The notes below the pieces were generated by a model that saw only the letters and a list, made by a program, of their open reading frames with translations, did not search any database and had not been told where the DNA came from. DNA of 64,000 bases, taken from Massilibacteroides sp. (GTDB taxonomy: Bacteria; Bacteroidota; Bacteroidia; Bacteroidales; Tannerellaceae). This document shows, piece after piece, positions 17,694 to 27,218 of the stretch (the first letter of the stretch is position 1; each line of letters begins with the position of its first letter). The stretch covers positions 54,294 through 118,293 of the forward strand of contig NZ_JAQWCQ010000002.1 of assembly GCF_028705895.1 (NCBI RefSeq), in the 5' to 3' direction. A program made the position numbers and the translations under genes.

Positions 17694-19197
17694 ACTTGGC
17701 TGTTTTTGCAGGATCGACAGATAAGTTGCATACATCTTTTTTCCTACCATCAAACCGGGCTTTACTTAAAGCGTTATCACGAACTTGTGATCCGGGATGT
17801 CCTTTAGCAATATCTGCGGAATGTGCTGCTATTTTGTGGGCGATAAGTTTGTCTTTTATTCTTTCTTTGTCCGAGTATGATGTCTGATCTGCAATTAAAG
17901 AAACTCCTTGCCATGCTATTTGCGCTGCACCAATTGCAGAAGAAATGTACTCCTGTCCCGGAGCAATGTCAGTGCTTACCGGAGTCGAAGAGAAAAAAGG
18001 AATCTGTTGACAAATATATTGCTGTTCTTTAATCCCTTCCTGTATTTTATTTAATGGTGTATGTCCCGGACCTTCTACGATAGTTTGTATAAAATGCTCC
18101 TTCGCTCTTTTTGCTACCTCTCCCAAAACCCGGAGTTCTGCAAATTGAGCGGCATCATTTGAATCATATATAGATGCCGAACGTAGTGCACTGCTCAACA
18201 CCAATGTAATATCATATTGTTTGAGTATCTCACATATATCAGTAAAGTGAGTGTAGAGAAAATTTTCTTTATTAGTAATCTTCATCCATTCTTTAAGGAG
18301 AAGTCCGGCAGGATCAGTAATTCCTGTCAGTCGTACATCTGTATGCTTAGAATGTTTTTTTAATAACCCTGCATGAATACAGAAGCAATCTACTCCTTGT
18401 TCCGCTTGATTGACAATGACTTCACGAAATACTTTCCAGGTAAGATTATCGATAGTACCGACTTGTTTCAACGCGTCAAAAATCGGAGTAGAGGCATAAG
18501 GGATAGGAGAGTGGCGCAAAATGAATTCACGGGTATCGGTGTGTTGGGCATCTTCTTCGTTTTCCAGAAACAAATCATTTCCCCATTTACAAAACCAGGC
18601 AATTTTCTCCATTTCTTTTTCCGGAACTAATGCTGCCTGTTCATAACAAATTCGGGTGGCAACTTTTACTAAGAAGTTTTTACCGATAATCATTGGTTCG
18701 GCTTCCGGATGATTGATGTTTGACGGGATTACTGCACGTCCGGCTGCAATTTCTTTGCGAACAAAATCGGGAGTGATATGAGACTTTAGTCCAAGTTCTT
18801 CAACCTGCTGATTCTCACGAATGGCAACATATTCCATTTCCGGCGTAATAATTCTTCGCTTGGCATAAAACATTTGGGTGATATTTTTGCCCTGTTTAGC
18901 GATCAATTTGTTGTTAATCCGAATCTGATCTTTTCTTCGAATATTCCATTCCTCTTTTATTCTGGGGATTCCTGTCGATGTAGTTAGCTCAATTTTAGAG
19001 TCAGAATACGGTCCCGTTGTATCATAAAGAATTACCGGATTGTTTTTCTTTACACTTTTTTTTCCGTTTTTATCAATGAAAACAGTATCGGAAAGAGTTA
19101 CTCTCCGCACGCCAACTTGTATCCGGTTCATTTCACCCCGAATATAAACTTTTTCTGAAGCAGGAAAATTAATCCGTATGTTTTTCTTGGTAGCCAT
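17686..19197 (-). CDS. ThiC-like protein lacking the Fe-S cluster motif and key active-site residues
   Basis: Homologous over its whole length to phosphomethylpyrimidine synthase ThiC, but 503 residues rather than about 560-630. Scaffold motifs are kept: YDTTGPYSD (58-66), ITPEMEYVAIREN (117-129), INHPEAEPMIIGKNFLVK (161-178), VEGPGHTPL (374-382), TDIAPG (419-424), SSAIGAA and KGHPG (465-469). Lost: the GNSA loop (here CYEQA, 184-188), MDLSTG (LENEED, 211-216), GDGLRPG (SSALRSA, 335-341), the PKEHLGLP metal-ligand region (replaced around 446-455), and the whole C-terminal CxxCx4C [4Fe-4S] motif. Radical SAM chemistry therefore looks impossible. The frame is intact, so this is a divergent paralogue or a recently silenced gene. 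No thi gene or TPP riboswitch is nearby. Confidence 0.85.
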   Translation of the reverse strand: MATKKNIRINFPASEKVYIRGEMNRIQVGVRRVTLSDTVFIDKNGKKSVKKNNPVILYDTTGPYSDSKIELTTSTGIPRIKEEWNIRRKDQIRINNKLIAKQGKNITQMFYAKRRIITPEMEYVAIRENQQVEELGLKSHITPDFVRKEIAAGRAVIPSNINHPEAEPMIIGKNFLVKVATRICYEQAALVPEKEMEKIAWFCKWGNDLFLENEEDAQHTDTREFILRHSPIPYASTPIFDALKQVGTIDNLTWKVFREVIVNQAEQGVDCFCIHAGLLKKHSKHTDVRLTGITDPAGLLLKEWMKITNKENFLYTHFTDICEILKQYDITLVLSSALRSASIYDSNDAAQFAELRVLGEVAKRAKEHFIQTIVEGPGHTPLNKIQEGIKEQQYICQQIPFFSSTPVSTDIAPGQEYISSAIGAAQIAWQGVSLIADQTSYSDKERIKDKLIAHKIAAHSADIAKGHPGSQVRDNALSKARFDGRKKDVCNLSVDPAKTAKFI

Positions 19198-19242
19198 ATG
19201 TTTCTATCCGTACCTCTAAAATGGCGATTAAGATAAATAAAA

Positions 19243-19270
19243 AACGTTGGAAATAACTAATTCCAACGTT
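19243..19270 (-). terminator. Intrinsic terminator of the tRNA-Arg array
   Basis: Perfect 10-bp stem (AACGTTGGAA, 19243-19252, with TTCCAACGTT, 19261-19270) followed on the minus strand by a T-run. It lies just after the last tRNA-Arg and before the thiC-like start. Confidence 0.8.
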
Positions 19271-19290
19271 GCTTTGTGTTATATAAAACG

Positions 19291-19364
19291 TGACCGCGAC
19301 AGGATTCAAACCTGTAACCGGCTGATCCGTAGTCAGCTACTCTATTCAGTTGAGCTACGCGGCC
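19291..19364 (-). tRNA. tRNA-Arg (ACG), copy 3 in transcription order
   Basis: A 74-nt cloverleaf on the minus strand. Acceptor GGCCGCG pairs with CGCGGTC (one G-T), the D arm is GCTC/GAGT, the anticodon stem GCTGA/TCAGC holds loop CTACGGA with anticodon ACG, and the T arm is ACAGG-TTTGAAT-CCTGT. Discriminator A; CCA is not encoded. Identical to the other two copies. Confidence 0.96.
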
Positions 19365-19397
19365 AAAAATGTTTAAACATGTCAAAGAAAAAATAGG

Positions 19398-19471
19398 TGA
19401 CCGCGACAGGATTCAAACCTGTAACCGGCTGATCCGTAGTCAGCTACTCTATTCAGTTGAGCTACGCGGCC
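19398..19471 (-). tRNA. tRNA-Arg (ACG), copy 2
   Basis: Same 74-nt sequence and cloverleaf as the copy at 19291-19364, anticodon ACG. Separated from it by a 33-bp spacer. Confidence 0.96.
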
Positions 19472-19502
19472 AAAAATGTTTAAACATGTCAAAGAAAATA
19501 GG

Positions 19503-19576
19503 TGACCGCGACAGGATTCAAACCTGTAACCGGCTGATCCGTAGTCAGCTACTCTATTCAGTTGAGCTACGCGGCC
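19503..19576 (-). tRNA. tRNA-Arg (ACG), copy 1 (promoter-proximal)
   Basis: Same 74-nt sequence as the other two copies, anticodon ACG. A 31-bp spacer to copy 2 repeats the spacer between copies 2 and 3, so the array arose by tandem duplication of a unit of about 105 bp. Closest to the promoter box at 19596-19603. Confidence 0.96.
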
Positions 19577-19595
19577 AATATGCTTAATGCGAGTG

Positions 19596-19625
19596 CAAAG
19601 GTAGTATTTTCTTTTACTCTCCCAA
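19596..19625 (-). promoter_or_regulatory. Promoter of the tRNA-Arg array
   Basis: The minus strand reads TACCTTTG (19596-19603), matching the -7 consensus TAnnTTTG, with a TTG at 19623-19625, 19 bp upstream, the expected -33 spacing in Bacteroidetes. It lies 20 bp before the first tRNA. Confidence 0.65.
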
Positions 19626-19648
19626 AAGAATAAGTTATGTTTTTACGA

Positions 19649-21979
19649 TTAATCCAACATCTTTGGGTTAAATATCAGATATCCAATATTCAATCCAAAG
19701 TTAAAATTTTTCTTCGGATAACTATATCCGTTAGCATATAAACTGATAGAAGCAAACGGTAATTGAAAAACGATAGCTGCTTCTCCCATATATTTGAATG
19801 ATTTTAAGAACGGACCATAATCCGGAGTGAAGAGTGTTTTGTTCTCAACGACCGAGATCTCTTTTTGAATTTCATAAATGGGACAAAAGGCATAGAGGTC
19901 TGTCCTGAAATGTAATAGTTTACTTAATTTAATAATCGGAGATATTCCTGTTGCAATATATTGGTTTGCTCTGAATGCCTCGTTGAAAGCAATAATACTA
20001 TGCGGAGTTGGTGTAAATGCAGGAGCCTGCAGGATGGAAGAGGTATAATTATTCATTAAGTTTTTACTGGAAACCACTACTTCTGCCATGTATCCTAAAT
20101 TAAAACGATTGTTTAGCGCTCTGTAATGTTGGATATGTCCTTTTATCATCAGCCAGCTATGCGTTTTAGAACTATACGTATCGGTATAATCTCCTGACGC
20201 CGGATGGTATTTTTCAAGGCCGGTAACATATTGCGCGTTAATGGATAATTTCTCGCCTGCAATAGGATATTGTTTGGCATCAAGCGTATTCTCTTCGATG
20301 TTAAGTGAACCGCTGAATAGATCATACGTACTTTTGTCTGATGAAGCATTCGGAAAAGAGATATTCGAACTTTGAAAATACAAATCCGTAGCTCGTCCAT
20401 AAGTAAAACCAACCTCTGCCTTGGCTGAAGTCAAGAAAGGGAACCCTAATTTAAGTTTAGCAAATAATTCTTGTTGCTTTATGATAGCGGGTACCACATC
20501 TTCGTAGAAAAGAGATTGGCTTTCTGAGTATTTTTTATAAGAATAAGCCGTTTGTAGATTGATATACATAGGGATACGCGTCTGCAAATACATTCTGCCG
20601 TTTAACAACCAACCACTGAAGGAATTTCCTACCTGAAAGTTTGCGTTGAGATCTGTGGCGTAAGCACCTAAAGATTGATAACTGAGTCCTGCAAATAATT
20701 GGTTTGCTTGATGTGAAGAAATGTTTCCTCCAAATGCTATATCTAATTCTTCTTTGATTACAATATCTAAATAAAGGTCGAATTTTTTTTCTTTTCTGTT
20801 ATAAATCGCGTGAGGGGTAATTTCCTTTATTTTTGAAGAAGTCAACATTTTGAAATAAGCACGACGAAATTCCTCCATTGTGAATTCATCATCAATATCC
20901 CGGTGTAATTGAGCTTCTATATATTTTTTTTGTAAATCGGAAACGCCGGAAATATAAATGTTTTTGAAAATAAGAGGAGGCAAACCTTCCTTGTATTGAT
21001 GTCTTCTTTCATTTAATGAATCGAGCGGCATTTCGCGGGTTACCCGTTGCTTGATAGAGTCAATTTTCGTGAGTGTTTTCCTGTATCCGATTTCCATTAA
21101 TTCTTTTGCCTTAGGAAAATCGAGCAGAGAAACAGTAGAAAGGTCAAATTTGACCATCATACCTTCTTCTTCGGGTACTTCATAGTCTGTTTTTTGCATA
21201 ATCATTGTTTCAATTTGATTATACAGATTTTGTGATGGCTTTACTTTTGTTCCCGCAACCGCTGAACCGAAAATAAAATCAGGTTGGAAAGCTTCGCGCA
21301 TCGGGTTGATGGGGAAGTTATCGTAAATACCTCCGTCAAACAAAGGCACTCCATCTTTCCAGATAGGTTTAAAAACAAGAGGGAAAGTCATTGATGCCCG
21401 AACGGCATCTCCTAAATCTCCATTCTTAAATATGATCGGTTTCTTGTTGTAAATATCTGAACCTACACAACGAAAAGGAACGAACAGGTTATCAAAATTC
21501 CACCCCGCCTTAGCAGTTGCCTGAGCAAATAATGAAATGAAGGCCTGGTTCATTTGAATCGGATTTATAAGGCTTCCCGGAAGAAGATTTGTGCGAACCT
21601 GAATGGAATCGGTGTAATCAATTGAAAAATGTAAAAACTCCGGGTTAGGGTCAGGTTTTTTAAAATAGTAAATATAATCGTCCTGAACAGTCCCTGTCTG
21701 CCAATAACCAAACTCATCGGAGAGGAGTAATTCAAGCATTTCGTCCGGAGTGTAGCCCATGGCGTAAAGACTCCCGATTATCGCACCGATAGATGTTCCC
21801 GTAATATAATCGATTGGTATGTTGTTTTCCTCTAACGCCTTGATTACTCCTATATGAGCAGCACCTTTTGCTCCACCTCCGCTTAATACCAGACCTACTT
21901 TCTGAGCATTAATAGATACGGAAGAAATTAATAGAAGAAAAATTAACGTTTTTCGAACCATAAAGAATATTTTACTCAT
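19649..21979 (-). CDS. Patatin-like phospholipase with C-terminal outer-membrane barrel
   Basis: About 776 residues. The start at 21979 (ATG) is preferred to an in-frame TTG just upstream; an ATG at 21961 (MVRKTLIFLLL) would also give a good signal peptide ending SINAQ. The patatin domain comes first: SGGGAKGAAHIGV oxyanion loop, GTSIGAIIG nucleophile elbow (about residues 60-68), and FDGGIYDNFPINP with the catalytic Asp. A POTRA-like segment (about 345-415, KNIYISGVSDLQKKYIEAQL) and a surface-antigen barrel follow, with final strands YANGYSYPKKNFNFGLNIGY. This layout resembles PlpD-type (type Vd) autotransporters and is common in Bacteroidetes. It has no operon partner: htpG ends 90 bp upstream, behind its own terminator. 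Confidence 0.88.
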   Translation of the reverse strand: MSKIFFMVRKTLIFLLLISSVSINAQKVGLVLSGGGAKGAAHIGVIKALEENNIPIDYITGTSIGAIIGSLYAMGYTPDEMLELLLSDEFGYWQTGTVQDDYIYYFKKPDPNPEFLHFSIDYTDSIQVRTNLLPGSLINPIQMNQAFISLFAQATAKAGWNFDNLFVPFRCVGSDIYNKKPIIFKNGDLGDAVRASMTFPLVFKPIWKDGVPLFDGGIYDNFPINPMREAFQPDFIFGSAVAGTKVKPSQNLYNQIETMIMQKTDYEVPEEEGMMVKFDLSTVSLLDFPKAKELMEIGYRKTLTKIDSIKQRVTREMPLDSLNERRHQYKEGLPPLIFKNIYISGVSDLQKKYIEAQLHRDIDDEFTMEEFRRAYFKMLTSSKIKEITPHAIYNRKEKKFDLYLDIVIKEELDIAFGGNISSHQANQLFAGLSYQSLGAYATDLNANFQVGNSFSGWLLNGRMYLQTRIPMYINLQTAYSYKKYSESQSLFYEDVVPAIIKQQELFAKLKLGFPFLTSAKAEVGFTYGRATDLYFQSSNISFPNASSDKSTYDLFSGSLNIEENTLDAKQYPIAGEKLSINAQYVTGLEKYHPASGDYTDTYSSKTHSWLMIKGHIQHYRALNNRFNLGYMAEVVVSSKNLMNNYTSSILQAPAFTPTPHSIIAFNEAFRANQYIATGISPIIKLSKLLHFRTDLYAFCPIYEIQKEISVVENKTLFTPDYGPFLKSFKYMGEAAIVFQLPFASISLYANGYSYPKKNFNFGLNIGYLIFNPKMLD

Positions 21980-22014
21980 CAAAAATAACGATTATTCCGG
22001 GAAATAAAACAGAA

Positions 22015-22040
22015 AAGGCTGCCAGAAATTAGGCAGCCTT
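22015..22040 (-). terminator. Intrinsic terminator after htpG
   Basis: 9-bp stem AAGGCTGCC (22015-22023) with GGCAGCCTT (22032-22040), T-rich on the minus strand after it. It lies 28 bp past the htpG stop and before the patatin-barrel gene. Confidence 0.75.
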
Positions 22041-22068
22041 ACTATGAGTTTGGTATAATTGAAAGAAT

Positions 22069-24120
22069 TTATCCGATTAACTGAACGCTACGTTTGATGA
22101 ATTTGCTCAGCGCTTCGCCTTTCAACATCCCGTTGCTGAGTAAAGCAAGGTCAATCAATTGACTGATCAGTTTGTTTTTAGGCGCATATTCGGCAAGAAT
22201 AGATTCGTATTGATTCGTCAACTCGTCAATTTTCTGATTAGTTGATTTCATATCCTCTTTTTCTTGTTCTGTTATTTCTTCCTCTTTCTTCTTATTCTGA
22301 CTTTCGCGCAAATCAGTTTGGCGGGTTTGCCATCCTTTCAGGTCATTCAGAATAGGAGTAATCTGTTCTTTACAAGCCTGTTCTGTTTCTTCCAGAACTT
22401 TCTTTACCAATGTATGGTCTGTATTTAATACTAAGTTATAGCTATCAGGCAATTCTCCATAGAATGACATGCCGGGCTGCATGGCCGACATTTCACGCAT
22501 TCTTCTCATATATTCGCTCTGAGTCAGCATTACCGGATTGGCATTTTCTCCAAGAGCCTCAAATGTTACCATGAATTCCGTCTTGTCTAATTTAGGCATA
22601 GACGTTTTGAATACTTCTGTCAATGATTTTTGCTGGTCTTCAGTCAATGATACTTTACCTGTATCTTCTTTCTTGATGATGTTTTCGATCGTATCGCTGT
22701 CCACACGAACAAAACGCGTTTTCTCGAATTTCTGCTCTAACTGACTGATTACATGCGAATCCAATTGCCCATCCATAATCAATACATTATATCCCTTATC
22801 TTTAGCAGCCTGGATATAGCTGTATTGATCGTCTTTACTGTTTGTATAGAGATAAACTAAATTACCTTCTTTATCTGTTTGTTCAGACTGAACCAGCTTT
22901 TTATATTCGTCGAATGTATAGTAAGCGCCATCCACATCTTTTAATAAGGCGAATTTAGCCCCCCGGTCATAGAACTTTTCATCACTAAGCATTCCGTACT
23001 GGATGAATAGTTTCAGGCTGTCCCATTTCTCTTCAAACTGTTTACGATCAGCTTTGAAGATTTCTTCTAATCTGTCGGCTACCTTCTTCGTGATATGGCT
23101 TGATATCTTTTTAACGTTCTGATCACTCTGCAAATAAGAACGGGATACATTTAGCGGAATGTCCGGAGAATCAAGCACACCATGTAATAAAGTCAGAAAC
23201 TCAGGAACAATGCCTTCTACTGAATCGGTAACAAATACCTGATTGCTGTATAATTGTATTTTATTTCTGTTCAGATCTATATTACTCTTAATACGAGGGA
23301 AATAAAGGATTCCGGTAAGGTTGAACGGATAGTCCACATTCAGGTGAATCCAGAACAGAGGTTCTTCACTCATCGGATAAAGATCCTGATAGAACTTCTT
23401 GTAATCCTTGTCTTTTAGTTCCGAAGGCTTACGGATCCAGGCCGGTTTAGTTTCGTTGATGATATTATCGTTTTCTGTATCTACGTACTTCCCATCTTTC
23501 CATTCTTGTTTTTTGCCGAATGCGATTTCTACAGGAAGGAAACGGCAATATTTTGTCAGCAAACCATTGATTTTCTCTTTAGTCAGAAAATCTTTGTTCT
23601 CATCGTCAATGTATAAGATAATATCCGTACCTCTATCTGCCTTTTCGGTTTCTTCTAATGAATATTCCGGAGTGCCATCGCAGCTCCATTTAACAGCGGC
23701 TGCACCTTCTTTATACGATTTCGTTACGATTTCTACCTTTTTAGAAACCATGAAAGAAGAATAAAATCCCAGACCGAAATGTCCGATAATAGCAGCTGCA
23801 TTGTTTTTATATTTTTCCACAAACTCTTCAGCACCTGAGAATGCGATCTGATTAATGTATTTATCAATCTCTTCTGCTGTCATTCCAATACCGCGGTCTG
23901 AAATCGTAATTGTGTTTTCTCCCAGCTTAACATGAACAGTCAGATCTCCCAGTTCTCCCTTAAATTCGCCGACCGACGATAGTGTCTTTAGTTTTTGGGT
24001 TGCATCCACTGCATTTGAAACTAATTCGCGAAGAAAGATTTCGTGATCACTATACAAGAATTTTTTAATAATAGGGAAAATGTTTTCCGAGGTAACACCT
24101 ATGTTTCCTTGTTTTGCCAT
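22069..24120 (-). CDS. htpG: Molecular chaperone HtpG (Hsp90)
   Basis: Cytosolic ATP-dependent chaperone of 683 residues. The N-terminal GHKL ATPase domain is clear: FLRELVSNAVDA (ATP-binding Glu/Asn, about residues 31-42), ISDRGIGMTAEEI and GHFGLGFYSSFMV. The middle domain contains the client-binding and catalytic-Arg segment LNVSRSYLQ, and the C-terminal dimerisation domain ends KRSVQLIG. A charged insert (KKKEEEITEQEKED) lies near residue 620, within the C-terminal domain. Length is in the usual bacterial range of 620-690. It follows clpC in the same direction; separate terminators suggest independent transcripts of two stress-related genes. Confidence 0.97.
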   Translation of the reverse strand: MAKQGNIGVTSENIFPIIKKFLYSDHEIFLRELVSNAVDATQKLKTLSSVGEFKGELGDLTVHVKLGENTITISDRGIGMTAEEIDKYINQIAFSGAEEFVEKYKNNAAAIIGHFGLGFYSSFMVSKKVEIVTKSYKEGAAAVKWSCDGTPEYSLEETEKADRGTDIILYIDDENKDFLTKEKINGLLTKYCRFLPVEIAFGKKQEWKDGKYVDTENDNIINETKPAWIRKPSELKDKDYKKFYQDLYPMSEEPLFWIHLNVDYPFNLTGILYFPRIKSNIDLNRNKIQLYSNQVFVTDSVEGIVPEFLTLLHGVLDSPDIPLNVSRSYLQSDQNVKKISSHITKKVADRLEEIFKADRKQFEEKWDSLKLFIQYGMLSDEKFYDRGAKFALLKDVDGAYYTFDEYKKLVQSEQTDKEGNLVYLYTNSKDDQYSYIQAAKDKGYNVLIMDGQLDSHVISQLEQKFEKTRFVRVDSDTIENIIKKEDTGKVSLTEDQQKSLTEVFKTSMPKLDKTEFMVTFEALGENANPVMLTQSEYMRRMREMSAMQPGMSFYGELPDSYNLVLNTDHTLVKKVLEETEQACKEQITPILNDLKGWQTRQTDLRESQNKKKEEEITEQEKEDMKSTNQKIDELTNQYESILAEYAPKNKLISQLIDLALLSNGMLKGEALSKFIKRSVQLIG

Positions 24121-24182
24121 AATAAAATGTCTTTTATGTTTTAATGTTATTGTTTTCTGTAATTACCCGGATAAAGACAAAA

Positions 24183-24212
24183 AAAATGCCAGACATGACT
24201 GTCTGACATTTT
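24183..24212 (-). terminator. Intrinsic terminator after clpC
   Basis: AAATGCCAGACA pairs with TGTCTGACATTT (one mismatch) around a short loop, followed on the minus strand by eight T. It separates clpC from htpG. Confidence 0.75.
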
Positions 24213-24270
24213 GACCTGTTTTTATATCATTGTTGTAGAGACAAGACACCTCTTGTCTCTACCTTGTCCA

Positions 24271-26847
24271 TCATTCTTGTTGGGGCAATGATTGAGATAC
24301 TTCTGTTGTTATTTTTTGGTTTTCTTTGTCAAAACCTACTACAATCGTATCTCCTTCGTTTACTGAAGCTCGAATAATCATTTCTGCCATTTCGTCTTCT
24401 AAATATTTCTGGATTGCTCTCTTTAGAGGACGGGCTCCAAATTGCACATCATACCCTTTGGTGGCAATAAAGTCTTTCGCGTCATCTGTAATTTGTAACG
24501 TATATCCTAATTGAGAAACACGTTTGTACAGACCTCCCAACTCGATGTCGATAATTTTATGGATAGCTTCTTTATCAAGCTGATCAAACATGATTATATC
24601 ATCGATACGATTCAGAAATTCGGGGGCAAACGCTTTGTTTAGCGCTTTCTGGATAACACTACGGGAGAAATCTTTATCTACATCATCACCACCTTGTGTG
24701 TTGAATCCTACACCTCTTCCGAAATCTTTTAATTGACGTGTTCCGATATTCGAGGTCAGAATCAGGATCGTATTCTTGAAGTCTATACGTCTGCCAAGAC
24801 TGTCAGTCAGCCGTCCTTCATCAAGTACCTGCAATAAGAGGTTAAATACGTCCGGATGCGCTTTTTCTATTTCATCCAGCAAGACAACAGAGTACGGTTT
24901 TCTACGTACTTTTTCTGTCAGCTGACCACCTTCTTCGTATCCGACATATCCCGGAGGCGCTCCAATCAAACGGGAGACGGCAAACTTCTCTAAATATTCG
25001 CTCATGTCAATACGAATCAACGAATCGCTTGAGTCGAACAGATATTCTGCCAGCTTTTTGGCCAAGTGCGTCTTTCCGACTCCTGTCGGACCAAGAAACA
25101 TAAACGTGCCGATAGGCTTGTTCGGATCTTTCAACCCTACGCGATTACGTTGTATTGCCTTTACAATCTTTTGAACCGCTTCGTCCTGCCCGACTACCTT
25201 TTGTTTCAATACCTCACCCATTTCGAGCAATTTCAGATTTTCCGCCTTTGCTATACGTTGTACCGGTACGCCGGACATCATTGCTACCACTTCTGCAACT
25301 TTTTCCTCATCTACCGTTTCCCGATGTTCCTGCATTTCGCGTTCCCATTTGGATTTAGCGGCATCAAGCTGCATTAATAATTGACGTTCCTGATCACGGA
25401 AACTTGCAGCAAGTTCAAAGTTCTGAGATTTAACAGCCGCTATTTTCTGTTGCTTCGTTTCTTCGATCTTTCCTTCTAATTCCTCAATACTCTTCGGCAC
25501 TGTTATATTAGATATATGTACGCGCGAGCCGGCTTCGTCCAATGCATCAATAGCCTTGTCCGGAAAATTCCGGTCGCTGATATAACGTTCAGTCAGTTTT
25601 ACGCACGCTAATAACGCATCGTCAGTATAAATCACATTATGATGTTCTTCATACCTTTCTTTGATATTTTTCAATATCTGCAACGTTTCTTCAGCCGTTG
25701 TCGGATCAACGATTACTTTTTGAAAACGACGTTCCAAAGCACCGTCTTTTTCTATGTTCTTGCGATACTCATCCAATGTTGTTGCACCGATACATTGAAT
25801 CTCACCACGAGCCAATGCCGGCTTCAGCATATTCGCGGCATCCATTGATCCCGAAGCCGAACCAGCTCCAACTATAGTGTGTATTTCATCAATGAACAGA
25901 ATAATATGCGGATTCTTAGACAACTCGTTCAAAATCGCTTTGATACGTTCTTCAAACTGTCCTCTGTATTTTGTTCCCGCGACGATGGATGCCATATCAA
26001 GACTCACTACGCGTTTATCAAACAGGATACGAGAAACTTTACGTTGCACGATTCGCAGAGCCAAACCTTCTACGATAGCCGATTTACCAACACCCGGTTC
26101 ACCAATCAGCACCGGATTATTCTTTTTCCGGCGGCTTAATATCTGAGCAAGTCTTTCAATCTCTTTCTCACGTCCCACAATAGGGTCTAACCGGTTTTCT
26201 GCAGCGGCACGTGTCATGTCTGTCCCGAAATTATCTAAAACAGGGGTATCATTCGGCGATTTAGACTGTGCAGAAGTGCCCGAAGAAGGTTGAGAAGTTT
26301 CCTTTCTGGAAGAAAAACTTTCATCTTCATCTTCGTCCTCATCATCCGTATAACCATCGCTGATTTCTTCTGTTTCTGTATTTTCGTCTTTCCTTTTTAA
26401 ATGTTCTAAAGGAGTTCCAATTATTAAGTTGTTGAATAACTCACGATAAAACACTCCGTATTCATTCAGCACGCGTGCGGCAACATTAAACTGCTCTTTC
26501 AGTATAGCCAGCATCAGATGTTCCGTATCCGTATCATCACTTTTAAACACACGCGACTCCAGCATGCTCATTCTCAGAACACGTTCAGATGTCTTACTTA
26601 TTGCTATTTCATTCTGAATCGGAGTATCCGAATCTATTGTATTTCTAATTTCCTCTTCAATTTGTTTCTTTATAGCGGATATATTAACATTCATATCTTG
26701 CAACGCCTCAATCGCCCTTCCGGTTCCATCCCTCAGGATACCCAGCATGAGATGTTCCGGACCTATATAGCTGTTCTGAAGCCTTATTGCTTCTTCCCTG
26801 CTATATTCTATCACGTCTGTCACCCTTTTGGTATAATTATTCTTCAT
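24271..26847 (-). CDS. clpC: ATP-dependent Clp protease ATP-binding subunit ClpC
   Basis: Cytosolic Hsp100 unfoldase, the likely partner of ClpP. The 858-residue product has the double Clp N-domain (residues 1-145), an acidic low-complexity linker ([17 protein letters not shown], about 166-182), the first AAA+ module (Walker A GEPGVGKS, Walker B ILFIDEIH), a UVR-like middle region ([19 protein letters not shown]) typical of ClpC rather than ClpB, and the second AAA+ module ([19 protein letters not shown]) with the C-terminal D2-small domain. A -7 box lies at 26879-26886. No mcsA/mcsB or ctsR neighbours are present, as expected outside Firmicutes. Confidence 0.95.
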   Translation of the reverse strand: MKNNYTKRVTDVIEYSREEAIRLQNSYIGPEHLMLGILRDGTGRAIEALQDMNVNISAIKKQIEEEIRNTIDSDTPIQNEIAISKTSERVLRMSMLESRVFKSDDTDTEHLMLAILKEQFNVAARVLNEYGVFYRELFNNLIIGTPLEHLKRKDENTETEEISDGYTDDEDEDEDESFSSRKETSQPSSGTSAQSKSPNDTPVLDNFGTDMTRAAAENRLDPIVGREKEIERLAQILSRRKKNNPVLIGEPGVGKSAIVEGLALRIVQRKVSRILFDKRVVSLDMASIVAGTKYRGQFEERIKAILNELSKNPHIILFIDEIHTIVGAGSASGSMDAANMLKPALARGEIQCIGATTLDEYRKNIEKDGALERRFQKVIVDPTTAEETLQILKNIKERYEEHHNVIYTDDALLACVKLTERYISDRNFPDKAIDALDEAGSRVHISNITVPKSIEELEGKIEETKQQKIAAVKSQNFELAASFRDQERQLLMQLDAAKSKWEREMQEHRETVDEEKVAEVVAMMSGVPVQRIAKAENLKLLEMGEVLKQKVVGQDEAVQKIVKAIQRNRVGLKDPNKPIGTFMFLGPTGVGKTHLAKKLAEYLFDSSDSLIRIDMSEYLEKFAVSRLIGAPPGYVGYEEGGQLTEKVRRKPYSVVLLDEIEKAHPDVFNLLLQVLDEGRLTDSLGRRIDFKNTILILTSNIGTRQLKDFGRGVGFNTQGGDDVDKDFSRSVIQKALNKAFAPEFLNRIDDIIMFDQLDKEAIHKIIDIELGGLYKRVSQLGYTLQITDDAKDFIATKGYDVQFGARPLKRAIQKYLEDEMAEMIIRASVNEGDTIVVGFDKENQKITTEVSQSLPQQE

Positions 26848-26878
26848 AGCGTTTTTTTATTACGTATATACTACAATG

Positions 26879-26886
26879 CAAATTTA
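26879..26886 (-). promoter_or_regulatory. Bacteroidetes -7 promoter element for clpC
   Basis: The minus strand reads TAAATTTG (TAnnTTTG), 31 bp upstream of the clpC ATG. No CIRCE or other heat-shock operator is evident. Confidence 0.45.
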
Positions 26887-27163
26887 ATAAACTAACACTT
26901 AGAAGTATCAAAATCTATGCCATTAATCTTTAATAATGATATAAACAGAATTTATTAATTCTAACCGAACTCTTTTCTTGTTTCAGGAAGTCGGCATCTA
27001 TATTGTTTATAAACCGGAGAAATCGAGTCAATGCCGGAATTCTTTTTAGGTATTATCCGATCAACAGAAAAGGGGGGGATAGAGGATAAAAACAAGGTCT
27101 GATAGTCCCTAAAAAAGTCCATTTTTTTGTCTTTGAAAATCAAAGTAAAAATAGGCGTAAAAA

Positions 27164-27218
27164 TATAAAGGATATTTTTCCAAAAATAACCTTTATAATT
27201 GGAAAAATAACCTTTATA
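27164..27218. repeat. Inverted plus direct 16-bp repeat cluster
   Basis: AAAAATAACCTTTATA occurs at 27182-27197 and 27203-27218, and its near-complement (TATAAAGGATATTTTT) at 27164-27179. The first two form a 16-bp stem with a 2-bp CC loop. It lies 48-102 bp downstream of the GH5 stop on the minus strand, followed there by a T-rich stretch. Confidence 0.7.

Noticed and set aside
19198..19290. Possible TPP riboswitch upstream of the ThiC-like gene
   Set aside because: The short gap contains only the tRNA terminator; no CTGAGA or ACCTGA-type segments are present.
19369..19587. Open frame giving a repeated basic peptide across the tRNA-Arg array
   Set aside because: It is the antisense translation of the tandem tRNA genes, a well-known spurious ORF, with no start context or promoter.
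26961..27143. A 60-codon frame in the clpC-GH5 gap
   Set aside because: No ribosome site, composition typical of AT-rich non-coding DNA and no homology features.
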